A DNA stretch of 8,778 nucleotides from Bacteroidota bacterium (GTDB lineage Bacteria > Bacteroidota > Rhodothermia > Rhodothermales > UBA10348). The stretch covers positions 1 through 8,778 of the forward strand of contig JACZYK010000093.1 of assembly GCA_022571135.1 (NCBI GenBank), written 5' to 3'. The notes under the pieces were generated by a model, which did no database searches, was not told the origin of the DNA, and was given only the letters and a program-made list of their open reading frames with translations. The translations under genes were made by a program, and so were the position numbers. Positions 1-7,279 of the stretch are shown here, one piece after another. The first letter of the stretch is position 1. Every line of letters begins with the position of its first letter.

Positions 1-2
1 AA

Positions 3-125
3 CCGTGCCAGAGTGATGAAAGGGATAGGATCGAGATGTGGCGTATGATTCATGAAACATCCCTGAATGGTGAGGATGCATTTATCATACGCCTAGTTAC
101 GGGATGGAGATTTTCAGAGTGCTGA
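3..125 (+). other. Open frame running in from the left edge, possible gene 3' end
   Basis: One plus-strand frame is open from the window edge to a TGA at 123-125, about 40 codons. The other two plus frames close early. I do not recognise the residues. The only support for coding is that a candidate rightward terminator lies about 65 bases further on (191-228), which would suit a plus-strand gene ending here. The frame also runs straight through the long hairpin at 40-93, which argues against coding. It could be a true C-terminus or chance. Confidence 0.15.
40..93. repeat. Long imperfect inverted repeat / hairpin
   Basis: The arms GGCGTATGAT (40-49) and ATCATACGCC (84-93) are perfect 10-bp reverse complements. 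Pairing continues inward: AAA (55-57) with TTT (81-83), then CATCC (58-62) with GGATG (74-78). This leaves a 5-base bulge on the left (50-54), a 2-base bulge on the right (79-80) and an 11-base loop (63-73), for 18 pairs in all. No T-run follows, so it is not a standard intrinsic terminator. It could be a structured 3' UTR, a small RNA or the relic of a short repeat element. Confidence 0.5.
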
Positions 126-190
126 AATACCTTCAGAAGGAGTCACGATTCTTGAATTTACGCGTCGAGAATGATGACAATTTTGAGATA

Positions 191-228
191 GGCAACAGGT
201 TTGTCGACATGTTACCCAATCTTTTTTT
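191..228 (+). terminator. Candidate rho-independent terminator (rightward)
   Basis: GGCAACA (191-197) pairs with TGTTACC (210-216), 6 of 7 positions, around a 12-base loop. Five bases later comes a run of seven T (222-228). On the plus strand this has the form of a weak intrinsic terminator. It would serve a rightward gene whose body lies mostly outside the window and that converges on the membrane-protein gene ending at 233. The stem is AT-containing and has a mismatch, so efficiency is doubtful. Confidence 0.35.
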
Positions 229-232
229 GAAG

Positions 233-1114
233 TTATCCCACAGTGGATTTCGTTAAGCCCACCTCCACGTCCGCCAGCACCGGCTCCTTCTCGGCCATCG
301 CGGTCTGGTAGAAGAGCACTTCGCTGCCGAACCAGCCGACGGTCGCGGTAGCGCGCAGAAACAGGACGATCTGCTGGACGAGGAAGACGAGCCAGATTCC
401 GCCCATGTTCAGATCGATAATCGTCGGGAGCACCAGGATGATGCCGGCAAGGACGAACCACGCGACGTAGAGGGTGTCGGCGCCCCCATACCGGAAAGGC
501 CACCGGATCCCCGAGAGCCAGGATTCCATGACCGGCCGCTCGCCGATCACCAGCTCCATCCGCGCGTAGTCGTGCATCATGTCGATTACGGCAGCGCCGA
601 GCACGAACGACACCGGCATAAAGACGAAGTAGATCCAGAACACCCCTGCTTCGCCCGGCCAGATCATTCCGAAGACCACCACGGCTATCGCTATGCCTAC
701 TCCGAGCACGATGAGGTGCACGAGGAACACGAGGCCGAGTAGGACCGCTTTACCGGTGTACTCCCCGACGCCGTGCCAGAAAGACCGCACGCCACTTGTG
801 TCCAGCGTGTGGATGATTCCCACCGAGGAGGCCACCTTCCACAGAAAGTAGACGGGCAGGATCCATATCAGCTGTCCGACGAGCGCCTGAAACGCCGGCG
901 CGGCATCTTCCATGATATCCGCCCAGAGCGTGATGTCGAACTGATTCGTCAGATTGGCGGCGAATCCGCTCGCTCCGGTTACCGAGCTCAGGGCGATGTA
1001 GATCGGGACCGTGAGTATGAGGCCGATGATCAGGTTCATTCCGTAGAGCAGTCCGGCGAGCGCGGGCCGCCGCCGCGCGGTCTCAATTCCGTGTTTGAAA
1101 AATGGCTGAGACAT
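233..1114 (-). CDS. Six-helix integral membrane protein of unknown function
   Basis: The 293-residue product is strongly hydrophobic, with about six membrane segments near residues 20-43, 76-96, 121-150, 157-180, 214-234 and 238-258. A short charged N-terminus precedes the first helix. A conserved-looking HDYARMELV stretch (181-189) follows the fourth helix, and I recall similar DYAR-type motifs in uncharacterised bacterial membrane proteins. No catalytic motif or transporter signature is visible. I chose the ATG at 1114 because the residues there (MSQPFFKHG) lead into the first amphipathic and membrane segment. The frame stays open to 1237, but that would overlap the upstream gene and add a Cys-rich, unlikely N-terminus. 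The Shine-Dalgarno is weak (GAAG about 11 bases upstream). The gene lies 73 bases downstream of the M1 peptidase gene on the same strand, so the two are probably cotranscribed. It may anchor, assist or export with that enzyme, which is inference. The start is less certain than the frame. Confidence 0.8.
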   Translation of the reverse strand: MSQPFFKHGIETARRRPALAGLLYGMNLIIGLILTVPIYIALSSVTGASGFAANLTNQFDITLWADIMEDAAPAFQALVGQLIWILPVYFLWKVASSVGIIHTLDTSGVRSFWHGVGEYTGKAVLLGLVFLVHLIVLGVGIAIAVVVFGMIWPGEAGVFWIYFVFMPVSFVLGAAVIDMMHDYARMELVIGERPVMESWLSGIRWPFRYGGADTLYVAWFVLAGIILVLPTIIDLNMGGIWLVFLVQQIVLFLRATATVGWFGSEVLFYQTAMAEKEPVLADVEVGLTKSTVG

Positions 1115-1151
1115 ATCTAAATATTCTTCGAGGTAGTTCAGGTGTCGGCAA

Positions 1152-1167
1152 CGGCGTTCGAATGCCG
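1152..1167. repeat. Near-perfect 16-bp palindrome between the peptidase and membrane-protein genes
   Basis: CGGCGTTCGAATGCCG is self-complementary at 7 of 8 pairs, and the odd pair is G-T, which wobbles in plus-strand RNA. It sits in the 73-base gap between the peptidase stop and the membrane-protein start. It may be an intercistronic hairpin or simply a chance dyad in GC-rich DNA. Confidence 0.3.
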
Positions 1168-1187
1168 GCGAATCGTGCGTATTGAAA

Positions 1188-3173
1188 TTAGAGCAATCCG
1201 GACAGCAGAACGAGTAGCTGATGGACGAACGAAGCAAGGCGGAGCTGAGCCATCCGCGCGAGGCTGCCGTCGGCCAGCGTATTCCGTATGCGGCGGTTAT
1301 TGAGCCGGTTGGTATCGATGAGAATCCGGTTGTCGGGATCGATGTAAGCCTCCGACATCCGCGCCGGCTTCAGGAATTCGAACTCGATCCACTTTTCTTC
1401 GCCGTCCCACTCCCTGACTTCTTCGCTTCCGTCGTCAAACTTGACGAGGAGAGTCTGGGGGAAGATGCCGTCGCCGTTCCTGACGATTCGAACCCGGTTA
1501 CGGTACTGGACTTCATCGCCTTCTTCTGACTGAGGGCTGACGAGCAGCGGCGGATCGATCGCGTAGTCGACTGTCGCCGTGCCGTAGACGAACTGGTCGA
1601 AGAACCAGTCCAGATCCTGTCCGGAGACGTCTTCGGCGACATCCTGCAGGTCTCTCGTCGTGGGGTGCCTGAATCGCCAGCGCTCGTAATACGTGCGTAG
1701 GAAGCGGCGCATCGTCTCCCAGCCGAGATACCGCTCGAGCGTATGCATGACGGTCGACGGCTTCGAATACGAAGCCGTGCCGTAATCACCGAAGGGATAC
1801 TCCCAGGAGTTCTGGACCATCCTGACCCGCGATGCCTTGCTCTTCGTGTAGGCTACGCGCTGGAGCGAAATGTCGCTGACCTGCAAGCCGGCGATGTCGA
1901 TTACAGCCCCGACCCCATAGGCATCGTCCATGATCCGGGTCTCGATATAGGAGTTCATCCCCTCGTCGAGCCAGGCCTCCTCGAACTCGTTGCTCGCAAG
2001 GAGTCCGTAGAAATACTGGTGTCCGAACTCGTGAATGGTGACGAGTTCAAGACCCCTGAGCCATTCGGGCAGCTTGTAGTAAGTGCCGCAGGTGATGAGC
2101 GTCGGGTACTCCATGCCGTTAGAACCACCGAGACCGTCGACGAGGGTGAGCGTCGTGTACGGGTACTCGCCGACCCACTCGTCGAACCTCTCAAGTGCGG
2201 TTTTCGCCGCGTTGAAGTGGCGTTGGGCCTGGCCCTCGTGGACGGGCTGGAGAAGGAGCCTGATGCTCACATGCCTCCACGTATCCTCGTAGACCAGGAA
2301 ATCGGGGCTCGCCGTCCAGGCAAAATCGTGGACGTCGTTGGCCAGGTAGCGTACGGTTCGGTATCCGCCTTCGATGACTTCATCCTGGATTCTCCCTGAC
2401 GCTCCGACCACAAAGGATTCGGGCGTTGTGATCGTCACGTCGTAGGTACCGAAGTCGGCGTAGAATTCGCTGTTGGCGTGAAACTGATGGGTATTCCACC
2501 GGCCCCTCTCGGCGTCCTCGGGGACGTAGCGCTGGCCCGGGATCTCGTACACGCCGATCTTGGGAAACCACTGGGCTACCATGAAGAAGGGTTCCCCGGA
2601 CTCTCCCATCTTCCAGCCCGTTCGGGCTACGATTTCCGGCATGCGGGATTCGAAATCGATATCCAGGGTAATCGTTTCGCCCGGCTGAACCGGCCGAGGG
2701 AGCATGACAGAAATCACCGTCTCGTCATCCTGATTGCCGTCGTCAGGCTGGATAAATCTGATCCGGTCGGTCAGGTCGGTAGCTCCTGGGGAGGGGATGG
2801 CCGGTGTCAAATCGGCGTCGATGTCCGGAACGATCTGCATTCTTGTGATCTGCACGCCTCCCCATGGGTCCTCATCTCCAGCTGTGAAGCCTCGATGTGC
2901 TCCTCCGCTTTCTTTCATGAACGTCGATCGTTCGTTCTTGAAGGCGTTGAGATAGAGGTGAAACTGCAGTTCACCGACAGGCACGCTGTCGGGATTTCTC
3001 CAGGTGAGTCGCTCCGTGCCCGTTACGGTCTTCGTCTCCGGATTCAGCGTCACATTCATAGTATACGAGACGCGACGCTCGCTCAGCGGCTCCTTCGAAA
3101 TTGTGGGCTCTTGCGCGAACGCGTTCGCGACGGCGACGAAAGACAGAAGGGTGCAGACGGCGATCTTGTTCAA
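1188..3173 (-). CDS. Secreted M1-family (gluzincin) metallopeptidase
   Basis: This is a zinc-dependent peptidase of the M1 aminopeptidase family, which typically removes N-terminal residues from peptides and here probably acts outside the cytoplasm. Numbering is from the TTG start (661 residues). The zinc motif HEFGH is at 381-385, and the third ligand Glu404 lies 18 residues further on in EEAWLDEGMN. A GAMEN-like exopeptidase motif, GSNGMEYP, is near 350-357. Tyr469 in YSKPS is the likely transition-state tyrosine. The N-terminus reads MNK, then a hydrophobic run ending in ANAFAQ, a textbook signal peptide. The TTG at 3173 is preceded at six bases by GGAG. The alternative ATG at 3224 adds 17 polar residues and has no Shine-Dalgarno. 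After the catalytic and beta domains, the last ~23 residues form a hydrophobic, Arg-containing helix that could insert in or lie on the membrane. It leads a probable two-gene operon with the membrane protein downstream. The substrate is unknown. Confidence 0.93.
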   Translation of the reverse strand: MNKIAVCTLLSFVAVANAFAQEPTISKEPLSERRVSYTMNVTLNPETKTVTGTERLTWRNPDSVPVGELQFHLYLNAFKNERSTFMKESGGAHRGFTAGDEDPWGGVQITRMQIVPDIDADLTPAIPSPGATDLTDRIRFIQPDDGNQDDETVISVMLPRPVQPGETITLDIDFESRMPEIVARTGWKMGESGEPFFMVAQWFPKIGVYEIPGQRYVPEDAERGRWNTHQFHANSEFYADFGTYDVTITTPESFVVGASGRIQDEVIEGGYRTVRYLANDVHDFAWTASPDFLVYEDTWRHVSIRLLLQPVHEGQAQRHFNAAKTALERFDEWVGEYPYTTLTLVDGLGGSNGMEYPTLITCGTYYKLPEWLRGLELVTIHEFGHQYFYGLLASNEFEEAWLDEGMNSYIETRIMDDAYGVGAVIDIAGLQVSDISLQRVAYTKSKASRVRMVQNSWEYPFGDYGTASYSKPSTVMHTLERYLGWETMRRFLRTYYERWRFRHPTTRDLQDVAEDVSGQDLDWFFDQFVYGTATVDYAIDPPLLVSPQSEEGDEVQYRNRVRIVRNGDGIFPQTLLVKFDDGSEEVREWDGEEKWIEFEFLKPARMSEAYIDPDNRILIDTNRLNNRRIRNTLADGSLARMAQLRLASFVHQLLVLLSGLL

Positions 3174-3179
3174 CGTTGA

Positions 3180-3183
3180 CTCC
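3180..3183 (-). promoter_or_regulatory. Shine-Dalgarno GGAG deciding a TTG start
   Basis: On the minus strand GGAG is followed by six bases and then TTG (3173-3171). This is the clearest ribosome-binding site in the window. It supports TTG rather than the ATG at 3224 as start of the M1 peptidase, and it gives a short, normal signal-peptide n-region. Confidence 0.6.
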
Positions 3184-3284
3184 GACTGATTAATCGCATT
3201 GGGGACCGTTCGAGTCACACTCATGCAGGTGGATATGGGCCGGTTGATACCTCCGATCGAGGTTACTCCGCGCGGTAGCGTAAG

Positions 3285-3307
3285 TTACGGTACGCTTCGT
3301 ATCGTAA
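3285..3307. repeat. 10-bp inverted repeat with 3-base loop
   Basis: TTACGGTACG (3285-3294) and CGTATCGTAA (3298-3307) are reverse complements at 9 of 10 positions. The single mismatch becomes a G-U pair in plus-strand RNA, so the lyase-side transcript would form a complete 10-bp stem with a CUU loop. It lies about 70 bases before the lyase start. The minus-strand transcript of the peptidase could also cross it. A protein-binding operator is the main alternative to an RNA hairpin. Confidence 0.5.
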
Positions 3308-3331
3308 AAGAAGGGAAACGGAGCAAGGTCA

Positions 3332-3352
3332 GACGGAATCCGGAAATCCGTC
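3332..3352. repeat. 21-base dyad just upstream of the lyase gene
   Basis: The arms GACGGA (3332-3337) and TCCGTC (3347-3352) are perfect inverted repeats, and the interior is partly symmetric, giving 8 of 10 pairs overall. It ends 24 bases before the lyase ATG, a position suited to an operator or a leader hairpin. No regulator gene is adjacent. Confidence 0.4.
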
Positions 3353-3376
3353 CGGACAGAAAAACAACCAGTATGC

Positions 3377-4267
3377 ATGAAGTATCCAGATCGGGTTCAG
3401 ATTGGTGAAGTAGGTCCTCGCGACGGCTTTCAGTTCGAGCCGAAATTCATTCCTACGACGTTCAAACTCGAGCTTATAGGAGACCTCGCAGCGGCTGGAC
3501 TTCAGAGGATTCAGGCGGTTTCATTCGTACATCCGGAGCGCGTCCCGCAGATGGCGGATGCCGAAAACGTTATTACGTCACTAAGGAATTCGGGGGCATA
3601 CACGCTATCCGGACTGGCGTTGAACGAACGGGGAGTCGAGCGGGCTGCCGCAACCGGGTTGACACAGATCGACATCTCGATCGCAACGAATGAGATTCAC
3701 GGTCGGGAGAATGCTGGAATGTCGGTCGATGAAGGCGCGTCGAGGGCCGTGATGATGATCGCGCTGGCGCGAAAGCACGGCATGGAGGCACAACTCGGCC
3801 TGCAGACGGTCTTCGGCTATGCGAGTCCGGGCGATACGGATCTGGATCTTGTTCTACGACTCGTGGAGCGGTTCGCGGCTCTCGAAGTCGAGTCGATTTC
3901 GCTCGCCGATTCGACGGGAATGGCGAACCCGGTGATGATCCGGGAGCGGGTGTCCGCCATTCAGGAGATCGCCGGAGGAGTGCCCATCGTGCTTCATCTC
4001 CATGATACACGCGGCCTCGGTCTGGCCAATGTTGTCGCCGGAATGGAGACGGGCATAGACCGGTTCGACACCTCGTTCGGTGGGCTCGGGGGATGCCCGT
4101 TTATCGAGGGAGCGACGGGCAATATCGCCACCGAAGACGTAGTCTACATGCTCGACGAGATGGGGATAGAGACGGGAGTTGACCTCTTAAAGGTGGCGGA
4201 GTGCTCCCGGCGCATGGAAACGTTCCTCGATCGTCCGCTGACGGGCAAGATGTACAGGCTCGTGTGA
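3377..4267 (+). CDS. Hydroxymethylglutaryl-CoA lyase family protein (DRE-TIM metallolyase)
   Basis: The family cleaves (S)-3-hydroxy-3-methylglutaryl-CoA to acetyl-CoA and acetoacetate in the cytoplasm, the last step of leucine breakdown, using a divalent metal in a TIM barrel. At 296 residues it has the normal bacterial length. Visible motifs: GPRDG (13-17, catalytic Arg15/Asp16), SFVHPERVPQMAD (49-61), Asp178 in ISLADS, the metal-site HLHD (207-210), and the signature GLGGCP with Cys240, followed by GATGN (Asn249) and Glu253. Against the human enzyme, which I aligned by eye, nearly all active-site residues are kept, but the position of human Glu72 is Gln46 here. The barrel stretch around residues 143-152 is also shorter, lacking the GCPYEG found in the human protein. 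So the family is sure but the substrate is not, and I give no gene symbol. The ATG at 3377 starts the conserved N-terminus, with no visible Shine-Dalgarno. It converges on gcvP with a 43-base gap and no evident terminator. Confidence 0.88.
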   Translation: MKYPDRVQIGEVGPRDGFQFEPKFIPTTFKLELIGDLAAAGLQRIQAVSFVHPERVPQMADAENVITSLRNSGAYTLSGLALNERGVERAAATGLTQIDISIATNEIHGRENAGMSVDEGASRAVMMIALARKHGMEAQLGLQTVFGYASPGDTDLDLVLRLVERFAALEVESISLADSTGMANPVMIRERVSAIQEIAGGVPIVLHLHDTRGLGLANVVAGMETGIDRFDTSFGGLGGCPFIEGATGNIATEDVVYMLDEMGIETGVDLLKVAECSRRMETFLDRPLTGKMYRLV

Positions 4268-4310
4268 CCTCGCCCCGGGCAGCAGACGCTCGTCGGTGTC
4301 ACGGTTCGAC

Positions 4311-7202
4311 TTACTCCGTGCCCGGAGGTTCGGCGTACGCTTCGATGGGTTGACGGGCGCAAATAAGATTCCGATCGCCGGCCGCGTCGTTTACCCGGCG
4401 CACAGTGGGCCAGAATTTATGATCGCGCAGCCACGGAGCGGGATAGGCGGCCTGCTCGCGGGTATACGGCTTCGACCACTCATTCGCGCTCACCATGGCA
4501 GCCGTGTGCGGGGCGTTGGCGATAACGCTGTCCGCTCCATCTGCGAGTCCGAGTTCCACCTCCAGAATCTCCGATCGAATCAGGATCATCGCATCGCAGA
4601 AGCGGTCGATCTCGGCCTTCGATTCGCTCTCGGTCGGTTCGATCATCATCGTGCCCACGACCGGCCAGGACATGGTCGGCGCATGAAAACCATAATCCAT
4701 CAGGCGCTTGGCGACGTCCACTTCTGTCAGGACGGTTTCCTTTCTGAGGTAGCGTAGGTCGAGGATGAATTCGTGCGCGACGCGGCCATTAGCGCCGGCG
4801 AACAGGATGTCGTAATGTGACCGAAGTGACTCAGCCATATAGTTGGCATTGAGAACGGCCACCTCCGTGGCTCGCATTAACCCGGGCGTCCCCAGCATCG
4901 CGATATAGGCCCACGAGATCGGAAGTACGCTCGCGCTGCCGTACGGTGCGGACGCGACGGGGCCTATAGCTGCATCGCTCTCGTTCACGGGTACGATCGG
5001 ATGGCTCGGAAGGAACGGTGCGAGATGCTCGGCCGCGCAGATGGGCCCGACGCCCGGTCCGCCTCCGCCGTGCGGGATAGCGAACGTCTTGTGCAGATTG
5101 AGGTGGCAGACGTCCGCGCCGATATCGCCGGGTCGACAATACCCGACCTGTGCGTTCATATTTGCTCCGTCCATGAAGACCTGGCCGCCATGCTGATGGA
5201 CGATTTCGCACACGCGCTGAATGCCTTCCTCGAAGACGCCGTGCGTGGACGGATACGTGACCATAAGGGCAGCCAGGTGGTCCGCGTGCCCGATCGACCG
5301 AGCCTCCAGATCCTTCAGGTCTATGTTTCCCTCGTCGTCACACGCGACGACCACCACCTCCATTCCCGCCATGACGGCAGAGGCCGGGTTCGTACCGTGT
5401 GCGGAGGAGGGGATAAGACACACGTTCCGGTGGCCTTCGCCCCTGCTTCGATGATAAGCCCGGATGAGAAGCAGACTCGCATATTCCGCGGACGCCCCGC
5501 TGTTCGGCTGGAGCGACGTGGCCGCGAACCCCGTTATCTCGGACAGCCAGTCGCCGAGCTCCTCCATCATCCGGAGGTAACCCGTCACCTGATCGACCGG
5601 AACGAACGGGTGGATCTGATTGAAACCGGCCCACGTGATGGGCATCAGCTCCGCGACGGCGTTCAGCTTCATCGTACACGAGCCGAGCGGTATCATGCTG
5701 GTCGTAAGCGACAGATCTCTGGCCGCCATGCGGTGCATATACCGGGTAAGCTCGGTCTCCGAGTGATACTCGTGGAAGACTCGATGGGTCAGGAAGTCGG
5801 AGGTCCGGACGAAGGATCCCGAATAACATGACGATTCGTTCTCGGCCAAATTTGAGGGATTCGGATGACCTGAATTGTCGACGTCGAATGCGGCGAGCAG
5901 ATTGCTCAGATCCTTCTCCGATGTCGTCTCGTCCAGCGAGACACCGATGGATCCGTCTTCGAAGTAGCGGAGATTGATTTCGGCGTCGAGAGCGCGTGAG
6001 CGAACGGCCGACTGGAGGTCTGCCGTAGTACTTACGCGGATCGTGTCAAAGTAATCTTCGTGAACGATCGAATATCCGAGCTTCGAGAGGCCTGTCGAAA
6101 GGAGGCGGGTCAGACGGTGAATCCTTGTGGCTATGGCGCGCAGCCCGTCCGGGCCGTGATAAACGGCGTACATTCCGGCAATTACTGCCAATAGAACCTG
6201 GGCCGTGCATATGTTCGACGTCGCTTTGCCCCGGCGAATATGTTGCTCGCGAGTCTGAAGGGCCATTCTGAGCGCCGGATTGCCGTCTGCGTCCGTCGTT
6301 ATTCCGATGATTCGTCCGGGGACCTGTCGTTTGAACTTGTCCCTCGTCGCGAAGTAGGCCGCGTGCGGGCCCCCGAAGCCCACCGGAACCCCGAACCGCT
6401 GCGTCGTACCGACGACGACGTCCGCTCCAAACTCGGCCGGCGCCTTGAGGATCGTAAGGCTCAGGAGGTCTGCCGCAACGACGACGTACGCCCCCGCCGC
6501 ATGGGCAGCCTCGCACAGCTGCGTGTAGTCGTGGATGGCTCCGTCCGTCGCCGGATACTGAACGAGCGCGCCCAGGACGGCGTCGTCGAACTCGAACGAA
6601 GAATGATCGCCGACGAAGACTTCGACTCCGATGGGATGGGCCCGGGTCCTGACGACCTCTATGGTCTGGGGATGGCAACTGTCTGCCACGAGAAAGCGTG
6701 TCCGGTTGCCGCGTTTCGAAATCCGCTGCAGCATGATCATCGCTTCGGCCGCCGCGGTTCCTTCATCCAGAAGGGAAGCGTTGGCGATGTCCATGCCTGT
6801 CAGGTCGATGACTGCGGTCTGGAAATTGAGCAGCGCTTCCAGTCTGCCCTGGGCGATTTCGGCCTGATACGGGGTGTACTGGGTATACCAGGACGGATTC
6901 TCGAGAATACCCCGCTGGATGACGGGAGGCGTAACGGTGCCGTAGTAGCCCATCCCGATAAACGAGCGATACACCTTGTTTTCGGCGGCCAGATCACCGA
7001 GTCGATCGAGCAGCGAGGTTTCACTCCGAGGCTCCGGAAGATCCAGCTTTCCCTTCATTCGTATGGCTCCGGGGATGGTCTCATCCATCAACTCTTCGAG
7101 CGAGGCCGGCCCGAGCGTTTCGAGCATCTCACGGATCTGGGACTCGGACGGACCGATGTGGCGGTCGACGAAATGATCCGTGGTTGAAAGCCTGATTGCC
7201 AT
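4311..7202 (-). CDS. gcvP: Glycine dehydrogenase (aminomethyl-transferring), glycine-cleavage P-protein
   Basis: P-protein of the glycine cleavage system: it uses pyridoxal phosphate to decarboxylate glycine and passes the aminomethyl group to the lipoyl arm of H-protein. With T- and L-proteins this feeds methylene-tetrahydrofolate. The product is 963 residues from the chosen start, the usual length of the single-chain (fused N+C half) form. The N-terminal half opens with FVDRHIGPSE and includes SFIGMGYYGT and QTREQHIRRGKATSNICTAQ. The C-terminal half has MIPLGSCTMKLN and QPNSGASAEYA, and the PLP lysine is Lys705 in HLNLHKTFAIPHGGGGPG. I place the start at the ATG at 7202 (MAIRLSTTDHF). The frame stays open to an ATG at 7247, but those 15 extra residues are basic and not family-like. 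No clear Shine-Dalgarno. The gene is in the same direction as rnc, 217 bases away, with its own promoter-like region between them. gcvH and gcvT are not in the window. No disruption seen. Confidence 0.98.
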   Translation of the reverse strand: MAIRLSTTDHFVDRHIGPSESQIREMLETLGPASLEELMDETIPGAIRMKGKLDLPEPRSETSLLDRLGDLAAENKVYRSFIGMGYYGTVTPPVIQRGILENPSWYTQYTPYQAEIAQGRLEALLNFQTAVIDLTGMDIANASLLDEGTAAAEAMIMLQRISKRGNRTRFLVADSCHPQTIEVVRTRAHPIGVEVFVGDHSSFEFDDAVLGALVQYPATDGAIHDYTQLCEAAHAAGAYVVVAADLLSLTILKAPAEFGADVVVGTTQRFGVPVGFGGPHAAYFATRDKFKRQVPGRIIGITTDADGNPALRMALQTREQHIRRGKATSNICTAQVLLAVIAGMYAVYHGPDGLRAIATRIHRLTRLLSTGLSKLGYSIVHEDYFDTIRVSTTADLQSAVRSRALDAEINLRYFEDGSIGVSLDETTSEKDLSNLLAAFDVDNSGHPNPSNLAENESSCYSGSFVRTSDFLTHRVFHEYHSETELTRYMHRMAARDLSLTTSMIPLGSCTMKLNAVAELMPITWAGFNQIHPFVPVDQVTGYLRMMEELGDWLSEITGFAATSLQPNSGASAEYASLLLIRAYHRSRGEGHRNVCLIPSSAHGTNPASAVMAGMEVVVVACDDEGNIDLKDLEARSIGHADHLAALMVTYPSTHGVFEEGIQRVCEIVHQHGGQVFMDGANMNAQVGYCRPGDIGADVCHLNLHKTFAIPHGGGGPGVGPICAAEHLAPFLPSHPIVPVNESDAAIGPVASAPYGSASVLPISWAYIAMLGTPGLMRATEVAVLNANYMAESLRSHYDILFAGANGRVAHEFILDLRYLRKETVLTEVDVAKRLMDYGFHAPTMSWPVVGTMMIEPTESESKAEIDRFCDAMILIRSEILEVELGLADGADSVIANAPHTAAMVSANEWSKPYTREQAAYPAPWLRDHKFWPTVRRVNDAAGDRNLICARQPIEAYAEPPGTE

Positions 7203-7263
7203 TGTGAATCGACTCGAATGAAATATGCGCCGCGAAAGACGGACCATGTACGCCGTCCGACAG

Positions 7264-7271
7264 CAAATGTA
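7264..7271 (-). promoter_or_regulatory. Candidate Bacteroidota-type -7 promoter box for gcvP
   Basis: On the minus strand TACATTTG matches the TAnnTTTG consensus known for the Bacteroidota primary sigma factor. It sits 62 bases before the gcvP ATG, giving a leader of roughly 50-55 bases. A TTG lies upstream, but at a 13-base spacing shorter than the usual ~19, so the -33 element is unconvincing. Confidence 0.4.
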
Positions 7272-7279
7272 CGCCCGCT

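Larger units (their letters stand above)
3225..3376. promoter_or_regulatory. Divergent control region with three dyad symmetries
   Basis: This gap lies between two divergently transcribed genes, the peptidase leftward and the lyase rightward, so it should hold both promoters. I see no clear promoter boxes. It does contain three inverted repeats: ACCTC/GAGGT with a 5-base loop (3249-3263); TTACGGTACG/CGTATCGTAA with a CTT loop (3285-3307); and a 21-base dyad with GACGGA/TCCGTC arms (3332-3352). Any of them could be an operator or a leader hairpin. Confidence 0.5.

Noticed and set aside
1..100. Possible integron attC-like site from the long inverted repeat
   Set aside because: The end boxes do not fit the RYYYAAC/GTTRRRY pattern, and no integrase or cassette gene is visible.
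114..503. 129-codon minus-strand frame overlapping the membrane-protein 3' end
   Set aside because: Its upstream part is an Arg/Pro-rich out-of-frame reading of the membrane protein. Its tail in 114-232 has no family likeness and no independent start or ribosome-binding site.
2478..3179. 233-codon plus-strand open frame antisense to the M1 peptidase
   Set aside because: Opposite a gene with an intact zinc motif and signal peptide; no motif of its own.
3199..3408. 69-codon plus-strand frame in the divergent gap
   Set aside because: It overlaps the lyase start in another frame, crosses all three dyads, has no ribosome-binding site and resembles nothing.
4268..4310. Bidirectional terminator between the lyase gene and gcvP
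   Set aside because: The 43-base gap shows only a short CCCCGGG palindrome, with no usable stem plus T-run on either strand.
5001..5831. 276-codon plus-strand open frame antisense to gcvP
   Set aside because: It lies wholly opposite a clearly conserved P-protein region, is Arg/His-rich and low-complexity in feel, and has no recognisable motif. Such antisense frames follow from GC-rich codon use.
6240..7187. 315-codon plus-strand open frame antisense to the gcvP N-terminal half
   Set aside because: Same reasoning: it mirrors a confident gene and matches no family.
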